Positions 1 to 5,427 of a DNA stretch of 6,162 nucleotides are shown here, in pieces (within the stretch, counting starts at the first letter, position 1; each line of letters opens with the position of its first letter). Under the pieces are notes generated by a model. The model saw nothing but the letters and a program-made list of their open reading frames with translations, did not search any database and had not been told where the DNA came from. The stretch comes from Promethearchaeota archaeon. Lineage in GTDB: Archaea; Asgardarchaeota; Lokiarchaeia; Sigynarchaeales; MK-D1. Made by a program: the position numbers and the translations under genes. The stretch covers positions 1 to 6,162 of the forward strand of contig JAEOTN010000403.1 of NCBI GenBank assembly GCA_016839865.1, read 5' to 3'.

Positions 1-908
1 TAGTTTTATCCATTACACCATTCAATTCGACTCCTTCAGTTGTGTTTAACATGACTGTTTGGGTGTATACACCTAATACACCTGGTCCTTTTCCAGCAGT
101 GATTGATTGGCCTTTTGGGAGTCAATCATTCTTCAGTGAAACAATCCTAAATCGAGGATACATGTTCGTAAGCTATAATCAGACGGAATTAGATCCAGAT
201 ACAAAAGGATACGACATTGAAGGAGTGGCGCAATCAGCATATCCGAACTATTCGTGGGGAAGTTTAGGGGTTTGGGCATGGGGAGGGAGTAGAGTGGTCG
301 ACTACCTAATAGGAGAGCCATGGGTTGAAGCACCCATGGGGATCCCTCATGCAGATCCCTCGAAATTAATCATTACAGGTCATAGTAGGAGAGGAAAAAC
401 AGCATTACTTGCAGCTGCATTGGATGAACGATTTGCAATGGTTGTCCCAAATGGATCCGGATGTGGTGGGACAGGTTCTTTTCTTGTTCTAGGACCCATA
501 GCCGAAACAATTCAGTATATTACATCTGAAAAATTATACAAATCTTGGTTCAAGGAGGATTTCAATCAATATAGTAGAAAAGAGAAGAATTTGCCTTTCG
601 ACCAACATTTTCTAACTGCACTTGTAGCACCACGAGTCTTGTTATCAACCAATGCCAAGCAAGATTATTGGTTAAATCCATCAGGAACTCAGACAATCTA
701 CAAAGCAACTGATATTGTTTATCAGTTTTTGGAAGCAGGAGAAAAGAATGGCATACACTATCGTTCAGGTGGACATGGATTTAAAGAAGAAGATTTAGGA
801 GCCCTTCTTGATTTCGCGGATTTACATTTAATGGGAAAAAATATTACAGGGGATTTCTACATGACCCCCTATAACTACGAAAGTCCTATTGAATTTACAG
901 CCCCATGA
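1..908 (+). CDS. CE15-like glucuronoyl/carbohydrate esterase, 5'-truncated by window edge
   Basis: An alpha/beta hydrolase resembling family 15 carbohydrate esterases, which cleave the ester between 4-O-methyl-glucuronic acid and lignin alcohols. The frame is open to the window edge (codons in phase from base 3), and the residues before the GTG at 42 read as a normal beta strand, so the true start lies outside and any signal peptide cannot be seen. Numbering from that GTG, the nucleophile elbow GHSRRGK puts Ser at 115, the late GGHG motif gives His245, and QDYW gives Asp208 at the usual post-beta-7 acid position. The family Glu about 23 residues after Ser is Gly here (NGSGCGG, 137-143), so Asp208 is the likelier acid. 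LPFDQH and LDFAD near the C-terminus also fit bacterial CE15-type proteins. The gene ends three bases from the convergent TPR gene. Acetylxylan-esterase activity is the main alternative. The fold is secure; the substrate is inferred. Confidence 0.82.
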   Translation, partial: VLSITPFNSTPSVVFNMTVWVYTPNTPGPFPAVIDWPFGSQSFFSETILNRGYMFVSYNQTELDPDTKGYDIEGVAQSAYPNYSWGSLGVWAWGGSRVVDYLIGEPWVEAPMGIPHADPSKLIITGHSRRGKTALLAAALDERFAMVVPNGSGCGGTGSFLVLGPIAETIQYITSEKLYKSWFKEDFNQYSRKEKNLPFDQHFLTALVAPRVLLSTNAKQDYWLNPSGTQTIYKATDIVYQFLEAGEKNGIHYRSGGHGFKEEDLGALLDFADLHLMGKNITGDFYMTPYNYESPIEFTAP

Positions 909-911
909 AAT

Positions 912-1135
912 CTATTCACGCGGTTGCAAACCTAACGTTTCTAATAACGGAGGAAATATCTTTGGATAGTGCACAGCCATAATATGACATCCTGCAACTA
1001 AATTTCCCTATACTCGGGATAGTGTTCATGCATCATTGTGAAATGTAAATCCGCTTGTTCTATTTTTCCCTCAAAAAACAAGGTAATGCCCCTCTCGAGG
1101 GCTTTTTCGACGGAGTGATTGCTATCGTCTAACAT
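912..1135 (-). pseudogene. small single-TPR protein, apparently frameshifted
   Basis: From the ATG at 1135 the frame runs 45 codons to a TAG at 1000-998. Residues 12-40 match the TPR consensus position by position: Gly at 8, Ala at 20, Phe at 24 and Pro at 32 of the repeat (within ALERGITLFF and HEHYP). Just before the stop, around the GGGAAATTT run at 1001-1009, adding one base lets the reading continue as NLVAGCHIMAVHYPKIFPPL and on to a TAG at 914-912. That tail again looks like helical protein, and the whole would be about 74 residues. A TTTATATA box sits 25 bases before the ATG, right for a leaderless archaeal transcript. The gene could be a recent pseudogene, a sequencing or assembly error in a homopolymer, or a truly 45-residue protein. 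It lies behind GH4 on the same strand but past a terminator, so it is probably a separate unit. Its function is unknown; TPRs bind other proteins. Confidence 0.6.
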
Positions 1136-1156
1136 GAAAATATCTCTAGATAAAGG

Positions 1157-1164
1157 TATATAAA
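1157..1164 (-). promoter_or_regulatory. TATA box of the small TPR gene
   Basis: The minus strand reads GCG-TTTATATA-CC, close to the archaeal box A consensus. Its centre is about 25 bases upstream of the ATG at 1135, which puts the transcription start at or next to the start codon (leaderless). No Shine-Dalgarno sequence lies between. Confidence 0.6.
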
Positions 1165-1180
1165 CGCAAAAAGTCTGCAG

Positions 1181-1213
1181 AAAAAAAGATGTGGTTAATA
1201 TTCATCTTTTTTT
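1181..1213 (-). terminator. A/T-stem terminator after the GH4 gene
   Basis: An 11-bp perfect inverted repeat (AAAAAAAGATG at 1181-1191, CATCTTTTTTT at 1203-1213) with an 11-base loop starts directly beyond the GH4 stop codon. On the minus strand the downstream arm ends in seven T residues, as expected for archaeal oligo-T termination. The arm is symmetric, so it could also stop plus-strand read-through from the esterase. Confidence 0.65.
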
Positions 1214-1214
1214 T

Positions 1215-2717
1215 CTAAACAAAATATGCTTTCGATATAAGTTTTGAATCAATACTGAATTTCTTTGTTTTATATACTCTGCCAATTTTCATTAATTCTT
1301 TAGGTGAAACCCACCATTTTGACTCCTTTAGTTCACTTTCTGTAGGGATCCATTCTTTCCATTCTTCAGGGAGCCATAGCTGTTGATAGTATAGCATCAT
1401 TTTCGCTAGATATTCAACCCGATCTGGGTCTTCGATCCACTGATTCATCGGATCGTGCTGCATAGCTTTCACTACTAAGTCCGGATCATTACCCAGAGCT
1501 GCATTTACGGTGTACCGATGCTGTTCGGCATGAGGTCGTAATAGATCCACTACTTTAGAATCTAAATTGATGGTTGAAACGGGAGTAATTTTTCTATCCT
1601 TGAATACAGCTGGTACTTCGACAATACTATCCTTGGGGAGTTGAGGTACAATTCCATCATTAGGAATATTTACCACAAATGGAGTTTGTTTACTATTTAA
1701 CCACGCAGTGGTCATTTCAATTGCATTTTCTCCACTAGAACGTGGTTTAGGCACTAGTAATCCAGTTCCAATTAGCTTGAATATCCCATAGGCAAATTTC
1801 CGACCGATTCCAAGCAATCGAACATTCCGTAGTTTTGGGAACTTCCAGTGTGGGCTCTGAATCTTATGGTTAAAGTAATTGTAATAATCAGGTAGGAATT
1901 CAGCTATGTGTCGAGAGCCAGGATAAGGAAACAATCCGTATTTTTCAAGAAGATAATAGTTAAATCCGTGCTTTTTATAATTTTTTAGATACAACTCATG
2001 AGCATGTTCTCGAACTTTGGGATAGAGATCTTCACCTTGATATGCTAACTTGGTCACCCATGCAAAATGATTCACACCAGCGTATTCATAGTCTAAATTT
2101 CTCCAATTTGGTATCTTATATCCCATTTTTTCGTTGAAAAATGATTGTAGACATTTCATTCCACCAAATAATTCATGACAAAGTCCTATATACTGAACTT
2201 CTGGGGAAACTGTATGAGCGGCAAGAACATTACTTCCCTGTGGGTTAGTATAATTCAACATCATTGCTTTTGGGCATAAGCGTTTCATATCTCGAGCAAT
2301 ATCTGCAACTACAGGATTTGTCCGAAGACTTCTAAATAATCCTCCTGGACCAACGGTATCTGCTGTATTCTGGGGTATTCCTAATTTGAAGGGAAGGTGA
2401 ACGTCAAACCATTCTGCTTCTTGTATTCCTACGCTGATAGATTTATACACAACATCGGCATTTTCCAATACATGTTCCCGATTTGTAGAGGATGTTATCA
2501 GAATGTCAACATCATTTAGTCGTTTTGCTTTTTTGACGATTTTATGAAACATCTTCACCATAATACGTAGAGATTTCTCATCAATATCGCATAGACTAAT
2601 TTCCATTGGAGATAAATCGTTTGGTGCTTCACGTTGTTGACATACGTCCAAAAAGAGACCAGTAGAGAATCGAAAAGATCCAGCCCCGATATAGGCAATT
2701 TTGAAACGATCTGCCAT
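1215..2717 (-). CDS. glycoside hydrolase family 4 (alpha-galactosidase/alpha-glucuronidase-like)
   Basis: A GH4 hydrolase of 500 residues, slightly above the family's usual 430-490. Family members use NAD and a divalent metal (usually Mn) to oxidise C3 transiently and eliminate the glycosidic oxygen. In order: Rossmann GAGS (11-14) with D44 ending beta 2; DTVGPGGLFRSLRTNP (120-135); NYTNP (155-159); metal-site CHEL (Cys180-His181); GVNHFAW with His217 as second metal ligand; GSRHIAEFLP (267-276); SGEN (328-331); IPNDG (351-355). No signal peptide, so it is cytoplasmic. The CH motif, rather than CD or CN followed by xP, points to unphosphorylated substrates, such as alpha-glucosides, alpha-galactosides or alpha-uronides. 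The nearby CE15-like esterase makes a uronate plausible, but specificity cannot be read from sequence alone. The ATG at 2717 gives the standard short lead to the Rossmann strand and lies 27 bases from the TATA palindrome. Divergent from the MFS gene. Confidence 0.93.
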   Translation of the reverse strand: MADRFKIAYIGAGSFRFSTGLFLDVCQQREAPNDLSPMEISLCDIDEKSLRIMVKMFHKIVKKAKRLNDVDILITSSTNREHVLENADVVYKSISVGIQEAEWFDVHLPFKLGIPQNTADTVGPGGLFRSLRTNPVVADIARDMKRLCPKAMMLNYTNPQGSNVLAAHTVSPEVQYIGLCHELFGGMKCLQSFFNEKMGYKIPNWRNLDYEYAGVNHFAWVTKLAYQGEDLYPKVREHAHELYLKNYKKHGFNYYLLEKYGLFPYPGSRHIAEFLPDYYNYFNHKIQSPHWKFPKLRNVRLLGIGRKFAYGIFKLIGTGLLVPKPRSSGENAIEMTTAWLNSKQTPFVVNIPNDGIVPQLPKDSIVEVPAVFKDRKITPVSTINLDSKVVDLLRPHAEQHRYTVNAALGNDPDLVVKAMQHDPMNQWIEDPDRVEYLAKMMLYYQQLWLPEEWKEWIPTESELKESKWWVSPKELMKIGRVYKTKKFSIDSKLISKAYFV

Positions 2718-2735
2718 GCTAATGTGAATTTGAAG

Positions 2736-2752
2736 GATAAATTAAATTTATC
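2736..2752. promoter_or_regulatory. palindromic bidirectional TATA region
   Basis: GATAAATT-A-AATTTATC is a perfect 8-bp inverted repeat around base 2744, inside the 58-base gap between the divergent GH4 and MFS genes. Its centre is 27 bases from the GH4 ATG (leaderless spacing) and 32 bases from the MFS ATG (a leader of about six bases). It can therefore act as TATA element for both genes, and a dimeric regulator could also bind it. No other TATA-like element stands out in the gap. Confidence 0.6.
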
Positions 2753-2775
2753 TAATCCCTTCATTATGAAAGGCT

Positions 2776-4005
2776 ATGGATGAAGTTCCAAGCAAATCCA
2801 TGTATTCCGAAGATCGAATTGTTTACAAAAGGAGAAGAAGAACAACTCTAGGATTTATTTTTGTAGTGATATTGGCAACAACAGTAAACCAAGCTACAAT
2901 GGTCGCTCTTGCAGAAATTTTTAGCAGCTATAGTTGGTTGTTTTTAGAGATCTCTGACACAACAGCATACACACTTGCAGGAGTTTTCTATAATGTAGGA
3001 AATTTGCTTCTAATTGTTCCTCTTACTCGATTAAGTGATAAAATTGGCCGTAGGAAGGTTTTACTCTTTAGTACATCATTTGCATTATTCGCATTAATCA
3101 TTATCTATTTCGCACAAGCGGTCGAAATTGTCTATCTTGGTCGTTTACTTTTCGGGATGAATTCTTATATTGGAGTCACTACTGCTTTGATTGATGATTA
3201 TTATCCAGGAGAATCCCGCGGAAAACCACTTGGATATATGTCTGCAGCAATGCTAATTGGATTTTTGTTGGGATCTGTACTCGGTCCAATAATCTATGAG
3301 GTTTTCAAAGACTTCACATTTCTTTTCTTAGACGGAATTACCCTATTATCATTCTTAAATGTGATTATTTCTATACACGATCATCCTAATTTTGCCCATA
3401 GAAAAAAGAAGAATGTTTCTACTTCAGAAAAAGAAGATCTTAAGCGATTAGCTCGTGATCCTAAATTTATCGGATCTTTAATAATTAACTTTTTTGCGAA
3501 TTTAACGTTTCTCGGTTCAGGAGTTTACTGGAATATTATAATACTTACATATTTTGACGTTCCTAATAATGTCGCAGGGCTATGGTTTCTCCCACCCTTA
3601 ATTGCAGATTTTTCTACATATATTCTGGTGCCAATTTTATTCAAGAAAAGGTTCGACAAAGTAATATTTTATGCGGTCTTAGCAGGTATTCCTGCATCTG
3701 TCCTATTGTTTTTTGAACCCACAATAGGAATGTTTACAATAGCGGGAGTAGTTTTTGGGATATTAAATTCCGCTGTTATTCAAGCAAATGATACTATTAG
3801 TCTGAGTTTTATACCCAAGAAGAATAAAGGAACCGCGATTGGGATTTTGAAATTCTCAACAAATGTTGCAGCTGCACTTGGACCATTATTATTTGGTTTA
3901 TTGGCTGATCATGTTGGAACTTTTGTGCCACTTACTTTTTTTATATTCATGCTTATGATTGTTGGATTTACTTATTGGCTATTGGTTTATCGGAATATCA
4001 AATGA
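2776..4005 (+). CDS. MFS transporter, 12 transmembrane helices
   Basis: A 409-residue major facilitator superfamily permease of the plasma membrane. After a basic N-terminal tail (RRRRTT at 19-24) there are two bundles of six helices, roughly 25-48, 63-82, 95-113, 117-138, 152-173 and 181-200, then 231-257, 265-289, 297-313, 317-337, 355-377 and 384-405. Motif A is clear between helices 2 and 3 (LTRLSDKIGRRKVLL, 83-97), with Arg123 in LGRLLFG and a GxxxGP stretch (166-171) like motif C in helix 5. The loop at 203-228 is highly charged (HRKKKN, SEKEDLKR) and links the halves. An upstream in-frame TGA (2767-2769) fixes the first ATG at 2776. The divergent GH4 gene and the following SDR suggest transport of a sugar, sugar acid or breakdown product, but a drug or metabolite exporter is not excluded. 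Substrate not predictable. Confidence 0.9.
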   Translation: MDEVPSKSMYSEDRIVYKRRRRTTLGFIFVVILATTVNQATMVALAEIFSSYSWLFLEISDTTAYTLAGVFYNVGNLLLIVPLTRLSDKIGRRKVLLFSTSFALFALIIIYFAQAVEIVYLGRLLFGMNSYIGVTTALIDDYYPGESRGKPLGYMSAAMLIGFLLGSVLGPIIYEVFKDFTFLFLDGITLLSFLNVIISIHDHPNFAHRKKKNVSTSEKEDLKRLARDPKFIGSLIINFFANLTFLGSGVYWNIIILTYFDVPNNVAGLWFLPPLIADFSTYILVPILFKKRFDKVIFYAVLAGIPASVLLFFEPTIGMFTIAGVVFGILNSAVIQANDTISLSFIPKKNKGTAIGILKFSTNVAAALGPLLFGLLADHVGTFVPLTFFIFMLMIVGFTYWLLVYRNIK

Positions 4006-4033
4006 TTTAAAGGAAACAATATAGAAATCGATA

Positions 4034-4039
4034 GAGGAG
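4034..4039 (+). promoter_or_regulatory. possible ribosome binding site of the SDR gene
   Basis: GAGGAG stands 12 bases before the ATG at 4052. The spacing is longer than ideal. It is the clearest purine-rich site before any gene here and agrees with the SDR being an internal gene of a short MFS-SDR operon (46-base gap). A weak AATATAG at 4018-4024 could instead be a separate TATA element. Confidence 0.4.
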
Positions 4040-4051
4040 CAACTATCTAAA

Positions 4052-4852
4052 ATGAACAAACCTATTGCATTAGTGACAGGAGCATCCCGTGGGATAGGGC
4101 ACGGTTTAGCAAAAAGGCTAGTTAAGGAAGGATATGAGGTTTTTGGCACGTCTAGGCACCCTGATACGCTTCCCGAAACAGAAAAATTACCAGGTGTCAA
4201 GTTTCTAGAAATGGATTTGTTGAAACAAGATACCATTGACAAGATTATTTCTCATTTCAGTAAACTGGATCTCCTCGTTAATAACGCTGGCTATTCGCAG
4301 ATTGGTTCTGTAGAAGAAATTAGTTTTGAGCATATCCAAGAAATTTTTGATGCAATTCTATTCTCTCAAATTCGAATAATCAAGGGATTTATTCCCATGA
4401 TGCGAAACCAACAGAAAGGAACTATTGTGAATATAACTTCTATGGGAGGGACAAATCCCATGCCTTTCAGTGCAATCTATGGTGCGGCAAAGGCAGGATT
4501 CGATAAGCTCTCTCAAGGATTACGACATGAATTAGTCGCTTTCAATATTAAGGTCATTGCAATTGCACCATTATATGCAAACACCGCTATCATCCAGAAT
4601 CAAGATTATCGAGAAGATTCTCCATATAGAGATAACATTGAAAATGCTAAACAAAGCAGAAGAAGTCAATTGAATACCTCTGCAGATCCTACATTAATTG
4701 CAGAGCAAATTGTGAAGATTTTGAAGAAGAAAAATCCAAGGTATCATTACACAGTAGGCACAAATGCAAAATTAATGGGATTTCTAATGCGACATTTACC
4801 ACAGAAGATGGTTGAAAATATAATTAGAAAGCGATTTGGATTAAATAAATAA
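4052..4852 (+). CDS. classical short-chain dehydrogenase/reductase (SDR)
   Basis: A 266-residue NAD(P)-dependent oxidoreductase of the classical SDR type, probably cytosolic. Cofactor motif TGASRGIG is at 9-16, Arg35 follows strand beta 2 (TSRHPD), which favours NADP(H), Asp55 sits in EMDLL, and NNAG is at 77-80. The catalytic set is Ser130 (NITS), Tyr143 and Lys147 (YGAAK), with the expected 13-residue Ser-Tyr spacing. The usual PG after strand beta 6 is replaced by APLYANT (172-178). The C-terminus, with RYHYTVG (230-236), MRHLPQ (246-251) and a basic end, resembles retinol/17-beta-hydroxysteroid-type SDRs (general oxidoreductases) rather than sugar-specific ones. It follows the MFS gene by 46 bases on the same strand, so co-transcription is likely. 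The substrate could be a sugar, an alcohol or a lipid carbonyl; sequence does not decide. Confidence 0.9.
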   Translation: MNKPIALVTGASRGIGHGLAKRLVKEGYEVFGTSRHPDTLPETEKLPGVKFLEMDLLKQDTIDKIISHFSKLDLLVNNAGYSQIGSVEEISFEHIQEIFDAILFSQIRIIKGFIPMMRNQQKGTIVNITSMGGTNPMPFSAIYGAAKAGFDKLSQGLRHELVAFNIKVIAIAPLYANTAIIQNQDYREDSPYRDNIENAKQSRRSQLNTSADPTLIAEQIVKILKKKNPRYHYTVGTNAKLMGFLMRHLPQKMVENIIRKRFGLNK

Positions 4853-4856
4853 AAAA
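4851..4856 (-). terminator. oligo-T terminator of the tRNA-like gene
   Basis: On the minus strand six T residues follow the tRNA-like 3' end after only three bases. The tract shares two bases with the stop codon of the convergent SDR gene, so the two 3' ends are packed with no spare sequence. Confidence 0.45.
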
Positions 4857-4859
4857 TGT

Positions 4860-4934
4860 CAGGACCGGGAGGATTTGAACCTCCGCTCTTTCCCATTTAC
4901 TGATGGGTGTGATACCAGACTACACAACGGTCCC
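4860..4934 (-). tRNA. tRNA-like gene with abnormal anticodon loop (closest to tRNA-Asp, uncertain)
   Basis: The 75-base minus-strand sequence folds as a cloverleaf. The 7-bp acceptor is GGGACCG/CGGTCCT, ending in a G1-U72 wobble, with G at discriminator 73 and no CCA. The D arm is GTGTAGTCTGGTATCAC with G18G19, the anticodon stem is CCCAT/ATGGG, the variable region has seven bases, and the T arm is GGAGG-TTCAAAT-CCTCC. The anticodon loop is CAGTAA (4897-4902), six bases rather than seven and without U33, so no standard anticodon can be read. There is no room for an intron, since total length is already normal. The D arm and G73 recall archaeal tRNA-Asp, and restoring one base could yield GTC, but that is a guess. 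It may be a decaying tRNA, a sequence error, or an unusual functional tRNA. A pairing with an 8-base loop (CCCA/TGGG) is also possible. Confidence 0.6.
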
Positions 4935-4950
4935 AAATATAGAACCGAGA

Positions 4951-4960
4951 AATATAAAAA
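4951..4960. promoter_or_regulatory. TATA-like element, direction unresolved
   Basis: AATATAAAAA is preceded on the plus strand by CCGAGA, a fair BRE, and would start plus-strand RNA near base 4981. On the minus strand, TTTTTATATT lies about 21 bases from the mature tRNA 5' end. That is somewhat close, unless the box extends through the neighbouring AATT. Confidence 0.35.
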
Positions 4961-4962
4961 TT

Positions 4963-5094
4963 AAGGGAATGCTCTTGGTGGTTCTAGTTAACACATTTTT
5001 AGGTTAGCATGAGTTTTAGAAGAAGTAGGCGTGGTCGTGCTAAAAATTTACACCTTAGACTAGATTCAGCCTTCCTCCAGTCACGCATTCCCTT
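4963..5094. other. inverted-repeat domain, candidate structured RNA
   Basis: A perfect 10-bp outer pairing, AAGGGAATGC (4963-4972) with GCATTCCCTT (5085-5094), closes a 132-base domain. Nested inside are TCTAGT (4983-4988) with ACTAGA (5059-5064) and ATTTTTAG (4995-5002) with CTAAAAAT (5040-5047). The last competes with TTAGCATGA (5004-5012) pairing TCGTGCTAA (5035-5043). I do not recognise SRP RNA, RNase P RNA or 5S rRNA signatures on either strand. The strand is open: a plus-strand start from the TATA at 4951-4960 would fall after the outer 5' arm. The only plus-strand frame inside (5009-5101) gives a 30-residue Arg-rich peptide with no recognised family. Confidence 0.4.
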
Positions 5095-5107
5095 GATATG
5101 AATTCTC

Positions 5108-5127
5108 GGCGTTAGAAGGGCGTTAGA
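5108..5127. repeat. tandem-like direct repeat GGCGTTAGA x2
   Basis: GGCGTTAGA occurs at 5108-5116 and 5119-5127, an 11-base period, and is followed by a GCGAGCGAGCG stretch (from about 5129). The CG-rich composition stands out from the AT-rich genes around it. It could be a protein-binding site or part of the neighbouring structured region; no function is assigned. Confidence 0.5.
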
Positions 5128-5189
5128 CGAGCGAGCGTAGTATGATTTGATTGACCTTTTCAGATTGACATAAAATGAAAACGAATCGG

Positions 5190-5353
5190 GTTCCGCGCAG
5201 TTGGGATTTGCATGGTCGCGTAGTTTTTTAGGAACCTGCGGAACTATCGCATATTAAGGTCGCTAGTCTTATAATGCCAGTTAATAATAATGAATACAGA
5301 CTTATGAGCGACCATTTGTTATCCCATTGGGAATAGTTTCCCATTATTATTAA
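5190..5353. other. second inverted-repeat cluster with possible pseudoknot
   Basis: Three groups of complementary segments occur. GTTCCGCGCAG (5190-5200) pairs with CTGCGGAAC (5236-5244), leaving a two-base bulge. GGTCGCTAGTCT (5258-5269) pairs with AGACT (5298-5302) and AGCGACC (5307-5313). TTAATAATAATG (5281-5292) matches CATTATTATTAA (5342-5353) over 12 bases. The last pair joins the loop of the second stem to sequence downstream, the geometry of a pseudoknot. ATGGTCGC (5212-5219) is a rival partner for GCGACCAT (5308-5315), so a switch between folds is conceivable. The 12-bp repeat is low-complexity (AAT repeats) and is weaker evidence than the CG-rich stems. No RNA family is recognised. 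A 38-codon minus-strand frame overlaps it (5228-5344). Confidence 0.35.
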
Positions 5354-5375
5354 AGCTTTGTGTTATTTTTATGAC

Positions 5376-5410
5376 AAAAAAGGGAATTTCTTCTTTTCCT
5401 TTAAGAAAAG
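5376..5410 (-). terminator. possible terminator of the membrane-protein gene
   Basis: Beyond the stop at 5428 the minus strand has a six-bp hairpin (CTTTTC/GAAAAG, plus-strand 5393-5398 and 5405-5410), then six T residues (5381-5376). The hairpin is weak and the T tract lies 11 bases past it, so the T run is probably what matters in an archaeon. Confidence 0.4.
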
Positions 5411-5427
5411 ATTGTTTTCTGATTCAA

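Noticed and set aside
133..333. 66-residue minus-strand frame
   Set aside because: It is antisense to the well-supported esterase, with no motif and no promoter.
1087..1105. GCCC-CTCTCGA-GGGC followed by five T, resembling a bacterial intrinsic terminator
   Set aside because: It lies within the codons of the minus-strand TPR gene (its Ala-Leu-Glu-Arg-Gly segment), and the context is archaeal, so coding explains it better.
3979..4242. 87-residue minus-strand frame across the MFS-SDR junction
   Set aside because: It is antisense to the SDR cofactor-binding region, and the composition looks like a shadow frame.
5009..5101. 30-residue Arg-rich plus-strand frame
   Set aside because: It has no recognised family and no TATA box at leaderless distance, and it lies inside the inverted-repeat domain, whose arms explain much of its sequence.
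4935..5427. SRP RNA, RNase P RNA or 5S rRNA
   Set aside because: I looked on both strands for the SRP helix 8 GGAA-loop segment, the RNase P GGAAAGTCC core and 5S-type conserved blocks, and found none. A GGAGGAAGG on the minus strand (about 5070-5078) is too weak a match.
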